Origin: JBKBKC01 sp046294265
GTDB lineage: Bacteria > Pseudomonadota > Alphaproteobacteria > Rhodobacterales > Rhodobacteraceae
DNA length: 64,000 bases
Direction: 5' to 3'
Assembly: GCA_046294265.1 (NCBI GenBank)
Contig: JBKBKC010000003.1
Location: forward strand, 248,001-312,000
Shown here: positions 34,714 through 43,619 of the stretch, in pieces
Layout of the letters: each line of letters starts with the position of its first letter
Position numbering within the stretch: the first letter of the stretch is position 1
The notes under the pieces: model-generated
The model's database searches: none
What the model saw: the letters and a program-made list of their open reading frames with translations, nothing else
Told to the model about the DNA's origin: nothing
Program-made: the position numbers and the translations under genes

Positions 34714-35658
34714 TCAGCCCGTGCAGGTCACAACGACGCCACCGGCCCGCCCCCGCGCCCCCACCCGCGCATGCGCTTCGGCGATCCGGTCCAGGGAAAA
34801 CACGCTGTCGATCAGCGGGCGGTAGCGGCCCGCCCGCGCCAGATGGGCCAGCCACTCCATATCCGCGCGACGCTCAGGTGCCATCCCAACCTGCGTGTCG
34901 CGATGCCAGAGTGCTGCCAGCATCCGCCCCGGCCCCGCCTCGACAAGGCACAGCAGCCCGCCCGGGGCCAGCCGCGCCCGCAGGGCGGCGGGCGGCAGCG
35001 CGCCGGTGGTGTCAAGGATCAGCGCAAAGCCAGTCCCGGGGTCCGCGTCGCGGTCCACCGCCCGCGCGCCAAGCCTGCGCAGCAACTCAAGATGGTCGGC
35101 CCGCGCCGTCGCCGTCACCTCGGCCCCCATCGCCTCCGCGATCTGCACCGCCGCACTGCCCACCACGCCCGCGCCACCCAGCACCAGCACCCGCTGCCCC
35201 GCCCGCAATCCGCCCCGGTCGCGCAGGAAATGCAGCGCCGTGGTGCCGCCGAAGAACAGCGACGCAGCCTCGGGGTCGGTCAATCCCGCAGGCCGCGCCA
35301 GAATGCGCCCCGCCTCGGGCAGCAGGCAGAACCCCGCATGTGCGCCCATGGCGGTCCCCGGAAACGCCACGACCGCATCGCCCGGTCTGAGCCGCGTGCA
35401 TCCCGGCCCCACCCGGTCCACCACCCCGCACAGGTCGGTGCCCAGCACCCCGCGCGGCCGCCGCCAGCCAAAGGCTGCCCGCAGCATCGGCCGCAGCACA
35501 GGCGGCACGTCCAGCCCCCGCACCCGCGCATCGCCCGCAGAAACCAGCGCCGCCAGAACCCGCACCCGCACCTGCCCCGGTCCCGGCTCAGGGTCGGGCA
35601 GATCGGCCAGCCGCAGCACCTCCGGCCCGCCATACCCGTCGCAGACCGCTGCCCTCAT
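34714..35658 (-). CDS. Zinc-independent MDR oxidoreductase (quinone reductase-like)
   Basis: A 314-residue medium-chain reductase. VLVLGGAGVVGSAAVQIAEA is the NAD(P) motif; N-terminal GPEVLRLADLPDPEPGPGQV and GVLGTDLCGVVDRVG are typical. No catalytic zinc ligand cluster is visible. The ATG overlaps the stop of the XRE regulator by 4 bases, so it is the last gene of a three-gene reverse unit. Confidence 0.85.
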   Translation of the reverse strand: MRAAVCDGYGGPEVLRLADLPDPEPGPGQVRVRVLAALVSAGDARVRGLDVPPVLRPMLRAAFGWRRPRGVLGTDLCGVVDRVGPGCTRLRPGDAVVAFPGTAMGAHAGFCLLPEAGRILARPAGLTDPEAASLFFGGTTALHFLRDRGGLRAGQRVLVLGGAGVVGSAAVQIAEAMGAEVTATARADHLELLRRLGARAVDRDADPGTGFALILDTTGALPPAALRARLAPGGLLCLVEAGPGRMLAALWHRDTQVGMAPERRADMEWLAHLARAGRYRPLIDSVFSLDRIAEAHARVGARGRAGGVVVTCTG

Positions 35659-35876
35659 GATCCGTCCTCCGGGTGATAGCTGAACACCTCTTCCAGCGGG
35701 CGCCCAAAGGCATGGGCGATGCGGAAGGCAAGGTCCAGCGAGGGCGCATATCTACCCGTCTCGATGGCCACGATGGTTTGCCGCGTGACCCCCACCCGGT
35801 CGGCCAGATCCCGCTGTGTCATCTCGCCCGCCTCGAAGCGCAGGCGGCGCAGGGTGGTTTCGATGCGCCCGCCCAC
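35655..35876 (-). CDS. Small XRE-family HTH regulator
   Basis: A 73-residue DNA-binding protein. The HTH is MTQRDLADRVGVTRQTIVAI, followed by the typical ETGRYAPSLDLAFRIAHAFG. Such short regulators are usually autoregulatory and paired with a membrane protein, as here. It lies between the membrane protein (6 bases upstream) and the MDR gene (overlap). Confidence 0.88.
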   Translation of the reverse strand: MGGRIETTLRRLRFEAGEMTQRDLADRVGVTRQTIVAIETGRYAPSLDLAFRIAHAFGRPLEEVFSYHPEDGS

Positions 35877-35882
35877 CCCGCG

Positions 35883-36326
35883 CTACCCCAGCCGCCGGTA
35901 AAGCCAGAGCCGCGCGGCATCGCCCGCAAGGCCCGCCACCAGCATCGCCCCGGTGGTCAGATGCAGCACGAGGACCGGCGCCCACCCCAGCGACAGGCCC
36001 ACCAGCGACCCGAGGAACCCGGCGCTGAACACCCGGAACACGATGGCGGTGGCGCGGTGCTCGATCAGCCGGTCGCGCTCATCCTCGCGCCACTCCACCT
36101 CCTGCCCCAGCAGGCTGCGCCCGATGTGCAGGGCGATCTGCCCCGCTATGCCCGCCGCCACCATCATACCTATCAGGATCAGGATCGCCCGCCCTGCCGT
36201 GGCCCCGGCCTCTGGGCCGGCCATTGCACCGCCCGACGCGGCACTTTGGACATGCAGCGCATAGGCAATCGCGAGGGGCAGGGTGATCAAGAACGACGCA
36301 AGATACTTGGCTTCGTGATGCGACAT
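35883..36326 (-). CDS. Multi-pass membrane protein paired with the XRE regulator
   Basis: A 147-residue protein with about four hydrophobic segments (LASFLITLPLAIAYAL, AILILIGMMVAAGIAGQIAL, VFSAGFLGSLVGLSLGW, VLVLHLTTGAMLVAGLA) and a central acidic-basic cytosolic loop (EWREDERDRLIEHRAT). No named family recognised with certainty. The 36330-36410 upstream stretch is unusually AT-rich and contains GTAT-N8-ATAC (36362-36377), a plausible operator for the neighbouring XRE protein. Confidence 0.7.
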   Translation of the reverse strand: MSHHEAKYLASFLITLPLAIAYALHVQSAASGGAMAGPEAGATAGRAILILIGMMVAAGIAGQIALHIGRSLLGQEVEWREDERDRLIEHRATAIVFRVFSAGFLGSLVGLSLGWAPVLVLHLTTGAMLVAGLAGDAARLWLYRRLG

Positions 36327-36433
36327 CGCAAGGCTCCAATGTCCGCTTTGGGCAACTCAGTGTATGTTTATCTATACCCTATGTCGTCTATAGCAGACAA
36401 GATCTCCCGATCCGCCACGCTGCCCTAACGCAA

Positions 36434-36461
36434 ACGGCGCAGCCCTTTCAGGCTGCGCCGT
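36434..36461 (-). terminator. Rho-independent terminator of rplY
   Basis: A perfect 11-bp stem (ACGGCGCAGCC/GGCTGCGCCGT) with a 6-base loop. Read on the reverse strand it lies just after the rplY stop and is followed by a T-rich run (TTTGCGTT). Confidence 0.85.
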
Positions 36462-36484
36462 CCGTCATGCGATCCAAGAAGGCC

Positions 36485-37084
36485 TCAGGCCTCGTCGCTC
36501 TCGGCCGACCGCAGCCCTGACGGGGCCGAGATGTTCGCAATCACGAAGTTCCGGTCGATCGTGGGCCTTGCGCCCTCGGGCAGCGCCACATCGTTGATGT
36601 GGATCACGTCGCCGATGTTCTTGCCGGTCAGGTCCACGGTGATCTGCTCAGGGATATCCCCCGCCGTCACCTCAAGCTCGACCTCCGGCCGCACGACCGT
36701 CAGCGTGCCACCACGCTTCAGGCCCGGCGCGGCCTCGTGGTTGATGAAGTTCACGTGGATGAACAGGTTAATCCTGCTGGTGCGGCGCAGCCGCATCAGG
36801 TCCACATGCGTCGGCAGATCCTTGACCACGTCGCGCTGCACCGCGCGACAGATCACGCGCACGTCCTCCTGCCCTTCGACCTTGAGGTTAAAGAGGGTGG
36901 ACAGGAACCGCCCCGCCTTGAGCTTCTTCAGAAGGTAGTTGTATTTCAGGTTGATCGGAAGCGGGTCCTGCCCGCCGCCGTACACAATGCCGGGCACGTA
37001 GCTCTCTCTGCGAGCTTGACGGGCGGCCCCCTTGCCTGTCCCCGTCCGTGCCTCGGCCAGAAGATCAGGGATCTCGCCAGCCAT
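36485..37084 (-). CDS. rplY: 50S ribosomal protein L25/general stress protein Ctc
   Basis: A 199-residue 5S-rRNA-binding protein of the long (TL5/Ctc) form. The N-terminal MAGEIPDLLAEARTGTGKGA and the ESYVPGIVYGGG motif are typical; the C-terminal domain has the IPEQITVDLTGKNIGDVIHI motif. ATG 37084 has GGAG 8 bases upstream. In-frame ATG 37096 contains that ribosome binding site and is less likely. Confidence 0.93.
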   Translation of the reverse strand: MAGEIPDLLAEARTGTGKGAARQARRESYVPGIVYGGGQDPLPINLKYNYLLKKLKAGRFLSTLFNLKVEGQEDVRVICRAVQRDVVKDLPTHVDLMRLRRTSRINLFIHVNFINHEAAPGLKRGGTLTVVRPEVELEVTAGDIPEQITVDLTGKNIGDVIHINDVALPEGARPTIDRNFVIANISAPSGLRSAESDEA

Positions 37085-37201
37085 GAGGTTCTCCATATAT
37101 TGCGTCCGCCGCCCTCCAAGGGTGTGCGGCGCGGACCGCAGGCCTATAGCCGTGATTCGCGGGCGGCGAAAGGGCCAATCCAAGGCCGCCCGCGATATCG
37201 G

Positions 37202-38146
37202 TCAGACGAGTTCGAGGGCGTCCGTATCCTCATCCTCGTCCATCACCATGTCCTCGTTCTCGACAGGGACGGAGGGCAACGTGTCTGCGCCCGAAACAGG
37301 CTCTAGGCTGGGGTCCAGGACGCCTGTCGCGAAGTTGTAGTAGCCAAGTTCGTAGGGACCATTCGAAAACGCCGACCCTTCGGTGCCGTAGATGATGGCC
37401 TTCACGGGTTCCGCGTCGCAAAGCTGGCTATCGGTAAAGCGCGGGTCCGGCTGCAGCAAGCGTTCATCCAGTGTCGCTACATAGTCGGCAAACGTCGGCG
37501 TATCCAGCCCGGTGTCCGCACGCGTGACAGGATAGAAGTCGTCGATCTCGCCATTGCCAGAGAAGTCCACGCCGAACGTTATACTCGTCACCTGCTGATC
37601 GAACTGCGTCAGATCGGGGTAGTTCTCGCTCACAGGTGTGGCACAGACATCGCAATCATCGTCGCAGTCGTCATCATCGTCATCGTCATCGTCATCGTCG
37701 AAGACATCCGTTCCGGGCGTCACCGCCTTGATCGACCCTCCCGGCGTGCTGGTGGATGTCGCGCGAATGCCCAGGAAGGCCACATCGTCGAGGCTGTCGA
37801 TCGGCAATGCGATCTCCAGCGTCCCGCCTGCCTGCAGGAAGGTCGCCTTGTTGGCGCCTGCCCGCCCGAGGCCCGGGTCGCTCAGCTTGAGCGCGCCGTC
37901 CCACTGCACCGGCTGTCCTTCATATTGCGTGCCGCCGCCGTTCATGTTCAGCGGTCCGTGAAGCGACGCGCTGCGCCCGGCCATCACATCGTCGCCCCAG
38001 TAGATCGCGTTGATGTCGGCCCGACCCTCGGTCACCTGAATGGTCGCCCGAAATACACCATCCTCGCCTTGCGCGACGGTGATCGTGTAGGACAGCCCAT
38101 TGCCGTCGAATGAGAAAACTTTGGCTGTAGGCGATGGGTCAGGCAT
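37202..38146 (-). CDS. Hypothetical protein with an 11-Asp tract and cysteines
   Basis: A 314-residue soluble acidic protein with no signal peptide and no recognised domain. The N-terminal third (about 10-125) is beta-rich (SYTITVAQGEDGVFRATIQV). Near residues 149-165 it has a run of eleven Asp, then C-DDD-C-D-V-C. The C-terminal half (ITFGVDFSGNGEIDDFYPV) contains a short D-x-N/D-G calcium-loop-like element. The last 30 residues are again very acidic. Metal or calcium binding is an inference. It is transcribed away from an SDR gene. Confidence 0.65.
   Translation of the reverse strand: MPDPSPTAKVFSFDGNGLSYTITVAQGEDGVFRATIQVTEGRADINAIYWGDDVMAGRSASLHGPLNMNGGGTQYEGQPVQWDGALKLSDPGLGRAGANKATFLQAGGTLEIALPIDSLDDVAFLGIRATSTSTPGGSIKAVTPGTDVFDDDDDDDDDDDCDDDCDVCATPVSENYPDLTQFDQQVTSITFGVDFSGNGEIDDFYPVTRADTGLDTPTFADYVATLDERLLQPDPRFTDSQLCDAEPVKAIIYGTEGSAFSNGPYELGYYNFATGVLDPSLEPVSGADTLPSVPVENEDMVMDEDEDTDALELV
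37652..37699. repeat. Trinucleotide microsatellite (ATC/GTC) coding for poly-Asp
   Basis: On the plus strand 37667-37699 is an uninterrupted run of GTC and ATC triplets, mainly alternating. It encodes eleven Asp on the reverse strand. Such tracts are prone to slippage in steps of three, so tract length may vary between strains. Confidence 0.7.
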
Positions 38147-38359
38147 CGCTGATCTCCCTCAAGTTGAAACGAAATGATCCATGTCAACCAAGGGCATAGG
38201 CCTTGGTTTGGCGCCGAATACGCCACAGTTTCGCCGTACACTTTTTTAAGCCACGCGTCCAAGCCGACCTTTCAAACACTGTGTTTCCCATCGCGTCAAA
38301 ATGGCGCGCGCGGGCTGGCCCACCGTGACGGCAGGACTAGGTCCATTCGGAGGTATGCT

Positions 38360-39037
38360 ATGGGAGAAAACATGCGGCGTGTATTGATTGTCGGGGCGAG
38401 CGGCGGCATAGGCGCAGCCCTCGGCAGGGCCGCGACAGCCCGCGGTGATGAGATCACCGGGATGTCACGCCGCGATCATGGGTTGGATGTGACAGACGAG
38501 GCCAGCATCATCGCCGCCCTCGCCCCCCTGACCCCACCCTACGACCTGATCATGGTGGCCACAGGCGCCCTCGCTCCGCCGGGTCAGGGCCCCGAGAAAT
38601 CGCTGCGTGCCCTCGACCCCGGCCAGATCGCGGCCCAGTTCGCGCTGAATGCCACGGGGCCCGCGCTGGTTCTAAAACACGCCTTGCGTCTTATGCCCCG
38701 CGACGCGCGCAGCACCTTCGCGGCGCTCTCGGCCCGGGTCGGCTCCATCGGCGACAATGCGTTGGGGGGCTGGTATTCCTATCGCGCCTCCAAGGCCGCC
38801 CTGAACCAATTGCTGCACACGGCGGCCATCGAAATCGCCCGCTCCCACCGCCAGGCGGTCATCGCCGCCCTGCATCCTGGCACTGTTGACACGGGCTTTG
38901 GCGCCGAGTTCCACAAGGGGCGTGAGACTGTCCCCCCCGACACCGCCGCCGCCGACCTTCTGGCCGTGATCGACCGCCTGACCCCCGCCGATTCCGGAGG
39001 TTTCTTCGACTATGCGGGCAACCGGATCCCATGGTGA
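38360..39037 (+). CDS. Short-chain dehydrogenase/reductase (CsgA-like)
   Basis: About 225 residues. The nucleotide motif is VLIVGASGGIGAALGRAA; the catalytic Y-x3-K is YSYRASKAALNQLL, and the serine lies in ALSARVGSIGDN. The order of motifs is that of short SDRs that act on unknown carbonyls. GGAGG lies 6 bases before ATG 38360. The last 7 bases overlap the photolyase gene, so the pair is coupled. Confidence 0.87.
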   Translation: MGENMRRVLIVGASGGIGAALGRAATARGDEITGMSRRDHGLDVTDEASIIAALAPLTPPYDLIMVATGALAPPGQGPEKSLRALDPGQIAAQFALNATGPALVLKHALRLMPRDARSTFAALSARVGSIGDNALGGWYSYRASKAALNQLLHTAAIEIARSHRQAVIAALHPGTVDTGFGAEFHKGRETVPPDTAAADLLAVIDRLTPADSGGFFDYAGNRIPW

Positions 39038-40563
39038 CGCCCCGCCTGATCCTGGTGCTGGGGGACCAACTGACCGACACCGTTGCCGCCCTGCGCGCCG
39101 CCGACCCCGCCCGCGACGTGGTGGTGATGGCCGAGGTCCTGGCCGAGGCGACCTATGCTCCACACCACCCGCAAAAGATTGCGCTTTTCCTCGCGGCCAT
39201 GCGCAATTTCTCGGCGCATCTGGCGGCGCAGGGCTGGCGCGTCGCCTACACGCGCCTTGACGATCCCGCCAACACCCAGTCGATCCCCGGCGAACTGATC
39301 CGCCGCGCCGCTGAAACCGGAGCCGGCGAGGTTCTCGCCACCCGCCCCGGCGAGTGGCGCCTGATCGCGGCGCTGGACGGCTGCCCGATCCCCGTCACCC
39401 AGCTTCCGGACGACCGGTTCCTCTGCTCCGACGCCGAATTCTCCACCTGGGCCGAGGGGCGAAAAGCGCTGCGGATGGAGTATTTCTACCGCGACATGCG
39501 CCGCAAGACCGGCCTGATGATGGAGGGTGACAAGCCGGCGGGCGGCCAGTGGAACTTCGACCACGACAACCGCAAGCGCGCCACCCCCGACCTGACGCGC
39601 GCCCGCCCGCTGACCTTTGCCCCGGATGAGGATACCGAAGAGGTCCTTGCCCTGGTCGAGACCCGCTTCCCCTCCAACTTCGGTCGTCTGCGCCCCTTTG
39701 GCTGGGCCACCGATCGCGCGGGGGCGCTGGCCGCCCTCGACCATTTCGCCACCCACGCCCTGCCGCGCTTTGGCGACGAGCAGGACGCGATGCTGACGGA
39801 TGACCCGACGCTCAGCCATTCACTGCTATCGCCCTACCTGAACCTCGGCCTTCTCGGCTGGCGCGAAGTCTGCGAGCGGGTGGAACAGGAATGGCGGGCG
39901 GGGCGCGCACCCATCAACGCCGCCGAAGGCTTTATCCGCCAGATCATCGGCTGGCGCGAATTCATCCGCGGCGTCTATTTCCGCGAAGGGCCTGACTACA
40001 CCACGCGCAATGCCCTCGGGGCCACCCGCGCCCTGCCCCCCGCCTATTGGGGGGGTGAGACCCGCATGACCTGCCTCAGGGCGGCGGTCGGCCAGACCCG
40101 CGACCTCGCTTATGCCCACCATATCCAGCGCCTGATGGTCACCGGCAATTTCGCGATGCTTGCGGGGGTGGACCCGGGCCAGGTGCATGAATGGTATCTG
40201 TCGGTCTATATCGACGCGCTGGAATGGGTCGAGGCGCCAAATGTCATCGGGATGAGCCAGTTCGCCGATGGCGGCGTGGTCGGCTCCAAACCCTATGCCG
40301 CCTCGGGGGCCTACATCGACCGCATGTCCGACCACTGCGGCACCTGCCACTACCGCGTGAAGGACCGTTCCGGCCCCCGCGCCTGCCCCTTGAACCCGCT
40401 TTACTGGGATTTCCTGTTGCGCCACCGCGAAAGGTTCCAGGGAAATCCCCGCATGGCGCAGATGTATCGCACCTGGGACCGGATGGATGAAGGGCACCGG
40501 ACGACCGTGCTGGCAGATGCCGCAAGCATCCTTGCCCGGCTGGATGCGGGCGGGGTGGTGTAG
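39031..40563 (+). CDS. Fe-S bacterial cryptochrome/photolyase (FeS-BCP, PhrB/CryB type)
   Basis: A 510-residue flavoprotein of the prokaryotic (6-4) photolyase group. The N-terminal Rossmann part begins RLILVLGDQLTDT. The four [4Fe-4S] cysteines are C348 (MTCLRA), C436 and C439 (DHCGTCHYR), and C452 (RACPLNPLYW), each offset by two from Agrobacterium PhrB. EGFIRQIIGWREFIRGVY and SVYIDALEWVEAPNVIGMSQ form the FAD/DNA region. It repairs UV (6-4) lesions or senses blue light. Confidence 0.93.
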   Translation: MVTPRLILVLGDQLTDTVAALRAADPARDVVVMAEVLAEATYAPHHPQKIALFLAAMRNFSAHLAAQGWRVAYTRLDDPANTQSIPGELIRRAAETGAGEVLATRPGEWRLIAALDGCPIPVTQLPDDRFLCSDAEFSTWAEGRKALRMEYFYRDMRRKTGLMMEGDKPAGGQWNFDHDNRKRATPDLTRARPLTFAPDEDTEEVLALVETRFPSNFGRLRPFGWATDRAGALAALDHFATHALPRFGDEQDAMLTDDPTLSHSLLSPYLNLGLLGWREVCERVEQEWRAGRAPINAAEGFIRQIIGWREFIRGVYFREGPDYTTRNALGATRALPPAYWGGETRMTCLRAAVGQTRDLAYAHHIQRLMVTGNFAMLAGVDPGQVHEWYLSVYIDALEWVEAPNVIGMSQFADGGVVGSKPYAASGAYIDRMSDHCGTCHYRVKDRSGPRACPLNPLYWDFLLRHRERFQGNPRMAQMYRTWDRMDEGHRTTVLADAASILARLDAGGVV

Positions 40564-40709
40564 CAACACAGCGTCACCTTCGGCGCGCTTCCGGTCCGCC
40601 GCCCGGAATGCCTGCCGCTGGCGTTCGCGACACTTTTCGATACGTTGCCGTCATGGGATGCGCGGCGTGCACGCACGCTGCCTTTGGATTCCAGGATGGG
40701 ACGGCGACC

Positions 40710-41117
40710 ATGTTGGAACGGAAAGACTGGCAGCCGCAGCCCGGCGTGCCCGCCGATGACCTGGACAAGCTGACGGCGGCTGCTGCACTCGCGTTGCCAG
40801 AGGATTATCTGTCGTTCCTGCGTGTCTCAAACGGAGGCGAGGGGCCCCTGTCGGTTCACCCCCTGTGGCTGGTGCTCGATCCCGCAGCACTTGTTGTGGA
40901 GGCTCTGACGGAAGGATGGTTTGCCGAGTTCTTTCCGGGCTTTGTCGTGATCGGACTCAATGGTGCGGGCGAGGCGGTCGCTTTCGACACGCGCTCGGGC
41001 AGCGTGCAGGGGTTGATCCATTTCGACATGACGGACATCGATCTCGACGAAAGCGTGCAGCCGCTCGCCCCGTCATTTGCGGCGCTGCTGGATTTGCTGG
41101 AGGATAAAGCGGCATGA
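40710..41117 (+). CDS. SMI1/KNR4 (SUKH) domain protein
   Basis: About 135 residues. The SUKH pattern is LPEDYLSFLRVSNGGEGPLS, then a middle hydrophobic segment (FFPGFVVIGLNGAGEAVAFD) and a closing SFAALLDLLED. SUKH proteins are commonly immunity partners of polymorphic toxins, but stand-alone forms occur. No toxin is adjacent. ATG 40710 is preferred; a longer start at 40608 adds non-conserved residues. Confidence 0.78.
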   Translation: MLERKDWQPQPGVPADDLDKLTAAAALALPEDYLSFLRVSNGGEGPLSVHPLWLVLDPAALVVEALTEGWFAEFFPGFVVIGLNGAGEAVAFDTRSGSVQGLIHFDMTDIDLDESVQPLAPSFAALLDLLEDKAA

Positions 41118-41283
41118 ACCCTGCCCCGGCATGCCTTCGTTACAGGGACGCTCTGCACATGCGTGCCACGCCTCAGCACGGCTGATCGTCACCAATGAAC
41201 CAACCGGCGCGCAGGACGCACGAAGCCTTGAAAGAACGGGTTGGCGTCGCGTAGCCTCGCACCTGGGGAAGTTGAGGGATCGC

Positions 41284-41994
41284 ATGGATGAAGCACGTCA
41301 GGTCTTTCAGACGCTGGATCGCCTGAAAGGCGTTTCGCCGGAGTTGTTCCACTCTCGCGGCACCGTGGGCGACCACCCCGGCCCCTCCCACACGGACTGG
41401 CACCTGCAAGGCGTCCTTCCTCCCCCGGGCATTGTCTTTCCACATGTGAGGCGGCTGTTTCTTGAGGACGTCAGGCGCCTGCTGTCGCTGGGTTGGCTGG
41501 CGGGCTTTCCCAATCTCGACACCTTGTGGATTTTCCAGTCTGACAATCTGTCCGACCTTGACGGGATCGAGGGCGCCCCGAACCTGCGGTCGTTGACCAT
41601 CTGGCCGAGCATGAGTGGCACCGTCATGCTGGATAGCCTTGCGCCCTTGCAGTCGTTGACCTTGCTGGAAGTGGTCATCCTGGCGTGCAAGACGCGCGAC
41701 GGTCTGCTGGCGCCCCTGACGGCACTCCCCCGGCTCAAGACCGTCTTTTTCCCCAACGCCTATCCCTGGGAAGACATCGCGCGGTTCGAGGCGCGCCATC
41801 CCGATGTCAATTTCGGCTGGAAAGGTGGCGTGATCCATGAGGCGAACCCGGGCGTTCTGCGGTGCCGAACCTGTCAGGCGCCGCAATCCATGCTGACGGG
41901 CAAGGGGCTCAGGCTCGCCTGTCCGGCATGCGACGCCACCTATATTGCAAAGCACCTCCAGCGCTACCGGAGGATCGCGCAAGGCCGGGCCTAG
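41284..41994 (+). CDS. Leucine-rich-repeat-like protein with C-terminal zinc ribbon
   Basis: About 236 residues with no signal peptide. The centre has regular leucine-spaced units (LAGFPNLDTLWIFQSDNLSD, IEGAPNLRSLTIWP, LAPLQSLTLLEVVIL, LTALPRLKTVFFPNA). The end carries two CxxC pairs (RCRTCQAP and LACPACDAT), a zinc-ribbon arrangement. GAGGGAT precedes the ATG. It lies 166 bases after the SUKH gene on the same strand. I do not recognise a named family. Confidence 0.68.
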   Translation: MDEARQVFQTLDRLKGVSPELFHSRGTVGDHPGPSHTDWHLQGVLPPPGIVFPHVRRLFLEDVRRLLSLGWLAGFPNLDTLWIFQSDNLSDLDGIEGAPNLRSLTIWPSMSGTVMLDSLAPLQSLTLLEVVILACKTRDGLLAPLTALPRLKTVFFPNAYPWEDIARFEARHPDVNFGWKGGVIHEANPGVLRCRTCQAPQSMLTGKGLRLACPACDATYIAKHLQRYRRIAQGRA

Positions 41995-42019
41995 CAGCCC
42001 GCCACACCGGCGCCAGCCG

Positions 42020-43450
42020 CTAGGGCTGCGTCCCGCTGCCCGCGTCCGCCGCAGGTCCGGTCAACAGGCCCTCGGTCCACTCCCCCGCCGCTTCCTGGCC
42101 GCCTGCGTAGCGCAGGACGCCCTGCCCATGCCGCTTGCCTGCCAGGAATGCGCCCTCATAGACATCGCCTGTGGCATAGGTCGCGATGCCCGCCCCCTGC
42201 ATCTGCCCCCCGACCCATTCGCCCACATAGCGAAACCCGTCGGTCATGCGCAGCTCTCCCGTTCCCTCGCGCCGGCCTGCGCGGAAGTCGCCGGTATAGA
42301 CGGAGCCATCGGGATAGGTCGCTTCGCCCGGGCCATCGAATTCGCCTGCCACCCACTGGCCGGAATGGCGGGTGCCATCGGGCCAGGCCATGACGCCCTC
42401 GCCATGTGGCCTGGCGCTGCGGAACGCGCCCTCATAGACTTGGCCGTTCGCATAGACCGCGCGGCCCGGCCCCTCGATTGTTCCGCCAATCCAGGTGCCC
42501 TCGAACAGCGATCCGTCCGGGTAGGCGATGCGACCCGGCCCCTCCGGGTCACCGCCGCGCAGCATGCCCTCGAACACCGCGCCATCGGGATAGGTCAGCC
42601 GACCCTGCCCCTCGATCCGCCCCTCGACCCATTCCCCGTCATAGACATAGCCTTCGGGGCCCTCGAACAGCCCGCGCCCGTGGCGCTGGTCGGCAAGGAA
42701 CGCGCCCTCGTAGCTGTCGCCGTTGGCATAGCTGACGCGGCCCTGTCCCACCCGCTGGCCATTGGCGAAACCGCCCTCATAGACATCACCGTTGGCCTGG
42801 GTCAGGCGGCCCGCTCCGTTGATCTGCCCGTCCTGCCAGTCGCCGACATAGGTCAGCCCCTCGGGCGTGGTCAGCGTGCCCTTGCCCTGCCGCTGTCCGT
42901 CAACCAGATCGCCCTCATAGACGGCCCCGTCGGCATAGGCGATCCGCGCCCGGCCTTGCATCGCGCCCTGCACCCAGGTCCCTTCATAGCGCGCGCCGCC
43001 GGGCGCCTGTCGCACGCCCGGCCCCTCGGGCACACCATCGACAAACGCGCCGCTGTGCACCGTGCCATCGGCGTATCGCGCAGTACCTTCGCCGGTCATG
43101 CGGCCATCCGTCCAGGTGCCCTCGTAGCTGCCACCGTCCGGGTGAACGATGCGGCCCTGCCCCTCGGGCTTGCCGGTCTCGAACGCGCCCTCGTAGACCG
43201 AGCCGGTGGGATAGCGTGCGCGCCCCTGGCCCCGGATCTGCCCCGCCTGCCATTCGCCCTCATATTCAAAGCCCGAGGGCAGCCGGTAAATCCCGCGCCC
43301 GTCCGGAAGACCGTCCCGGAAGGTGCCCTCATAGACCGAGCCATCGTCATACTGCTTGGTCAGGACATCCTGCGCCTGCGCGCCCGGGCCCAGCATCAGC
43401 ACCACCACCAGCACCCCGGCGCGGAGCCAGCCCCTTTCGATCCCGACCAT
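42020..43450 (-). CDS. Exported MORN-repeat protein (19 repeats)
   Basis: About 476 residues. A signal peptide (LRAGVLVVVLMLGPGAQAQ) is followed by nineteen consecutive 23-residue MORN units of the type YPDGSVYEGTFxxGxxxGxG (variants throughout). MORN repeats fold as an extended beta-solenoid and often bind lipid or organise protein complexes. The whole mature protein is repeat. ATG 43450 with upstream GGGAGAG gives the signal peptide; 43483 is an alternative. Confidence 0.9.
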   Translation of the reverse strand: MVGIERGWLRAGVLVVVLMLGPGAQAQDVLTKQYDDGSVYEGTFRDGLPDGRGIYRLPSGFEYEGEWQAGQIRGQGRARYPTGSVYEGAFETGKPEGQGRIVHPDGGSYEGTWTDGRMTGEGTARYADGTVHSGAFVDGVPEGPGVRQAPGGARYEGTWVQGAMQGRARIAYADGAVYEGDLVDGQRQGKGTLTTPEGLTYVGDWQDGQINGAGRLTQANGDVYEGGFANGQRVGQGRVSYANGDSYEGAFLADQRHGRGLFEGPEGYVYDGEWVEGRIEGQGRLTYPDGAVFEGMLRGGDPEGPGRIAYPDGSLFEGTWIGGTIEGPGRAVYANGQVYEGAFRSARPHGEGVMAWPDGTRHSGQWVAGEFDGPGEATYPDGSVYTGDFRAGRREGTGELRMTDGFRYVGEWVGGQMQGAGIATYATGDVYEGAFLAGKRHGQGVLRYAGGQEAAGEWTEGLLTGPAADAGSGTQP

Positions 43451-43619
43451 CCGCGTCTCTCCCACTGTGCACATCGCTGCCATCGACCGCGCGAACCTAA
43501 CCGTTGCGCCCCCGGCCTGACAAGCATCGCGCCGGGTGCGGGCCGCATCCCGCAGCCCCTTTCCCCGGCCTGCGGTTCTGCTAGGTCTGCTCTAGCCTGC
43601 CCTGAAACGGATGCCGCCG

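Noticed and set aside
37652..37699. The triplet run as a possible assembly artefact
   Set aside because: The frame stays open through it and both flanks read as protein, so it is treated as real coding sequence.
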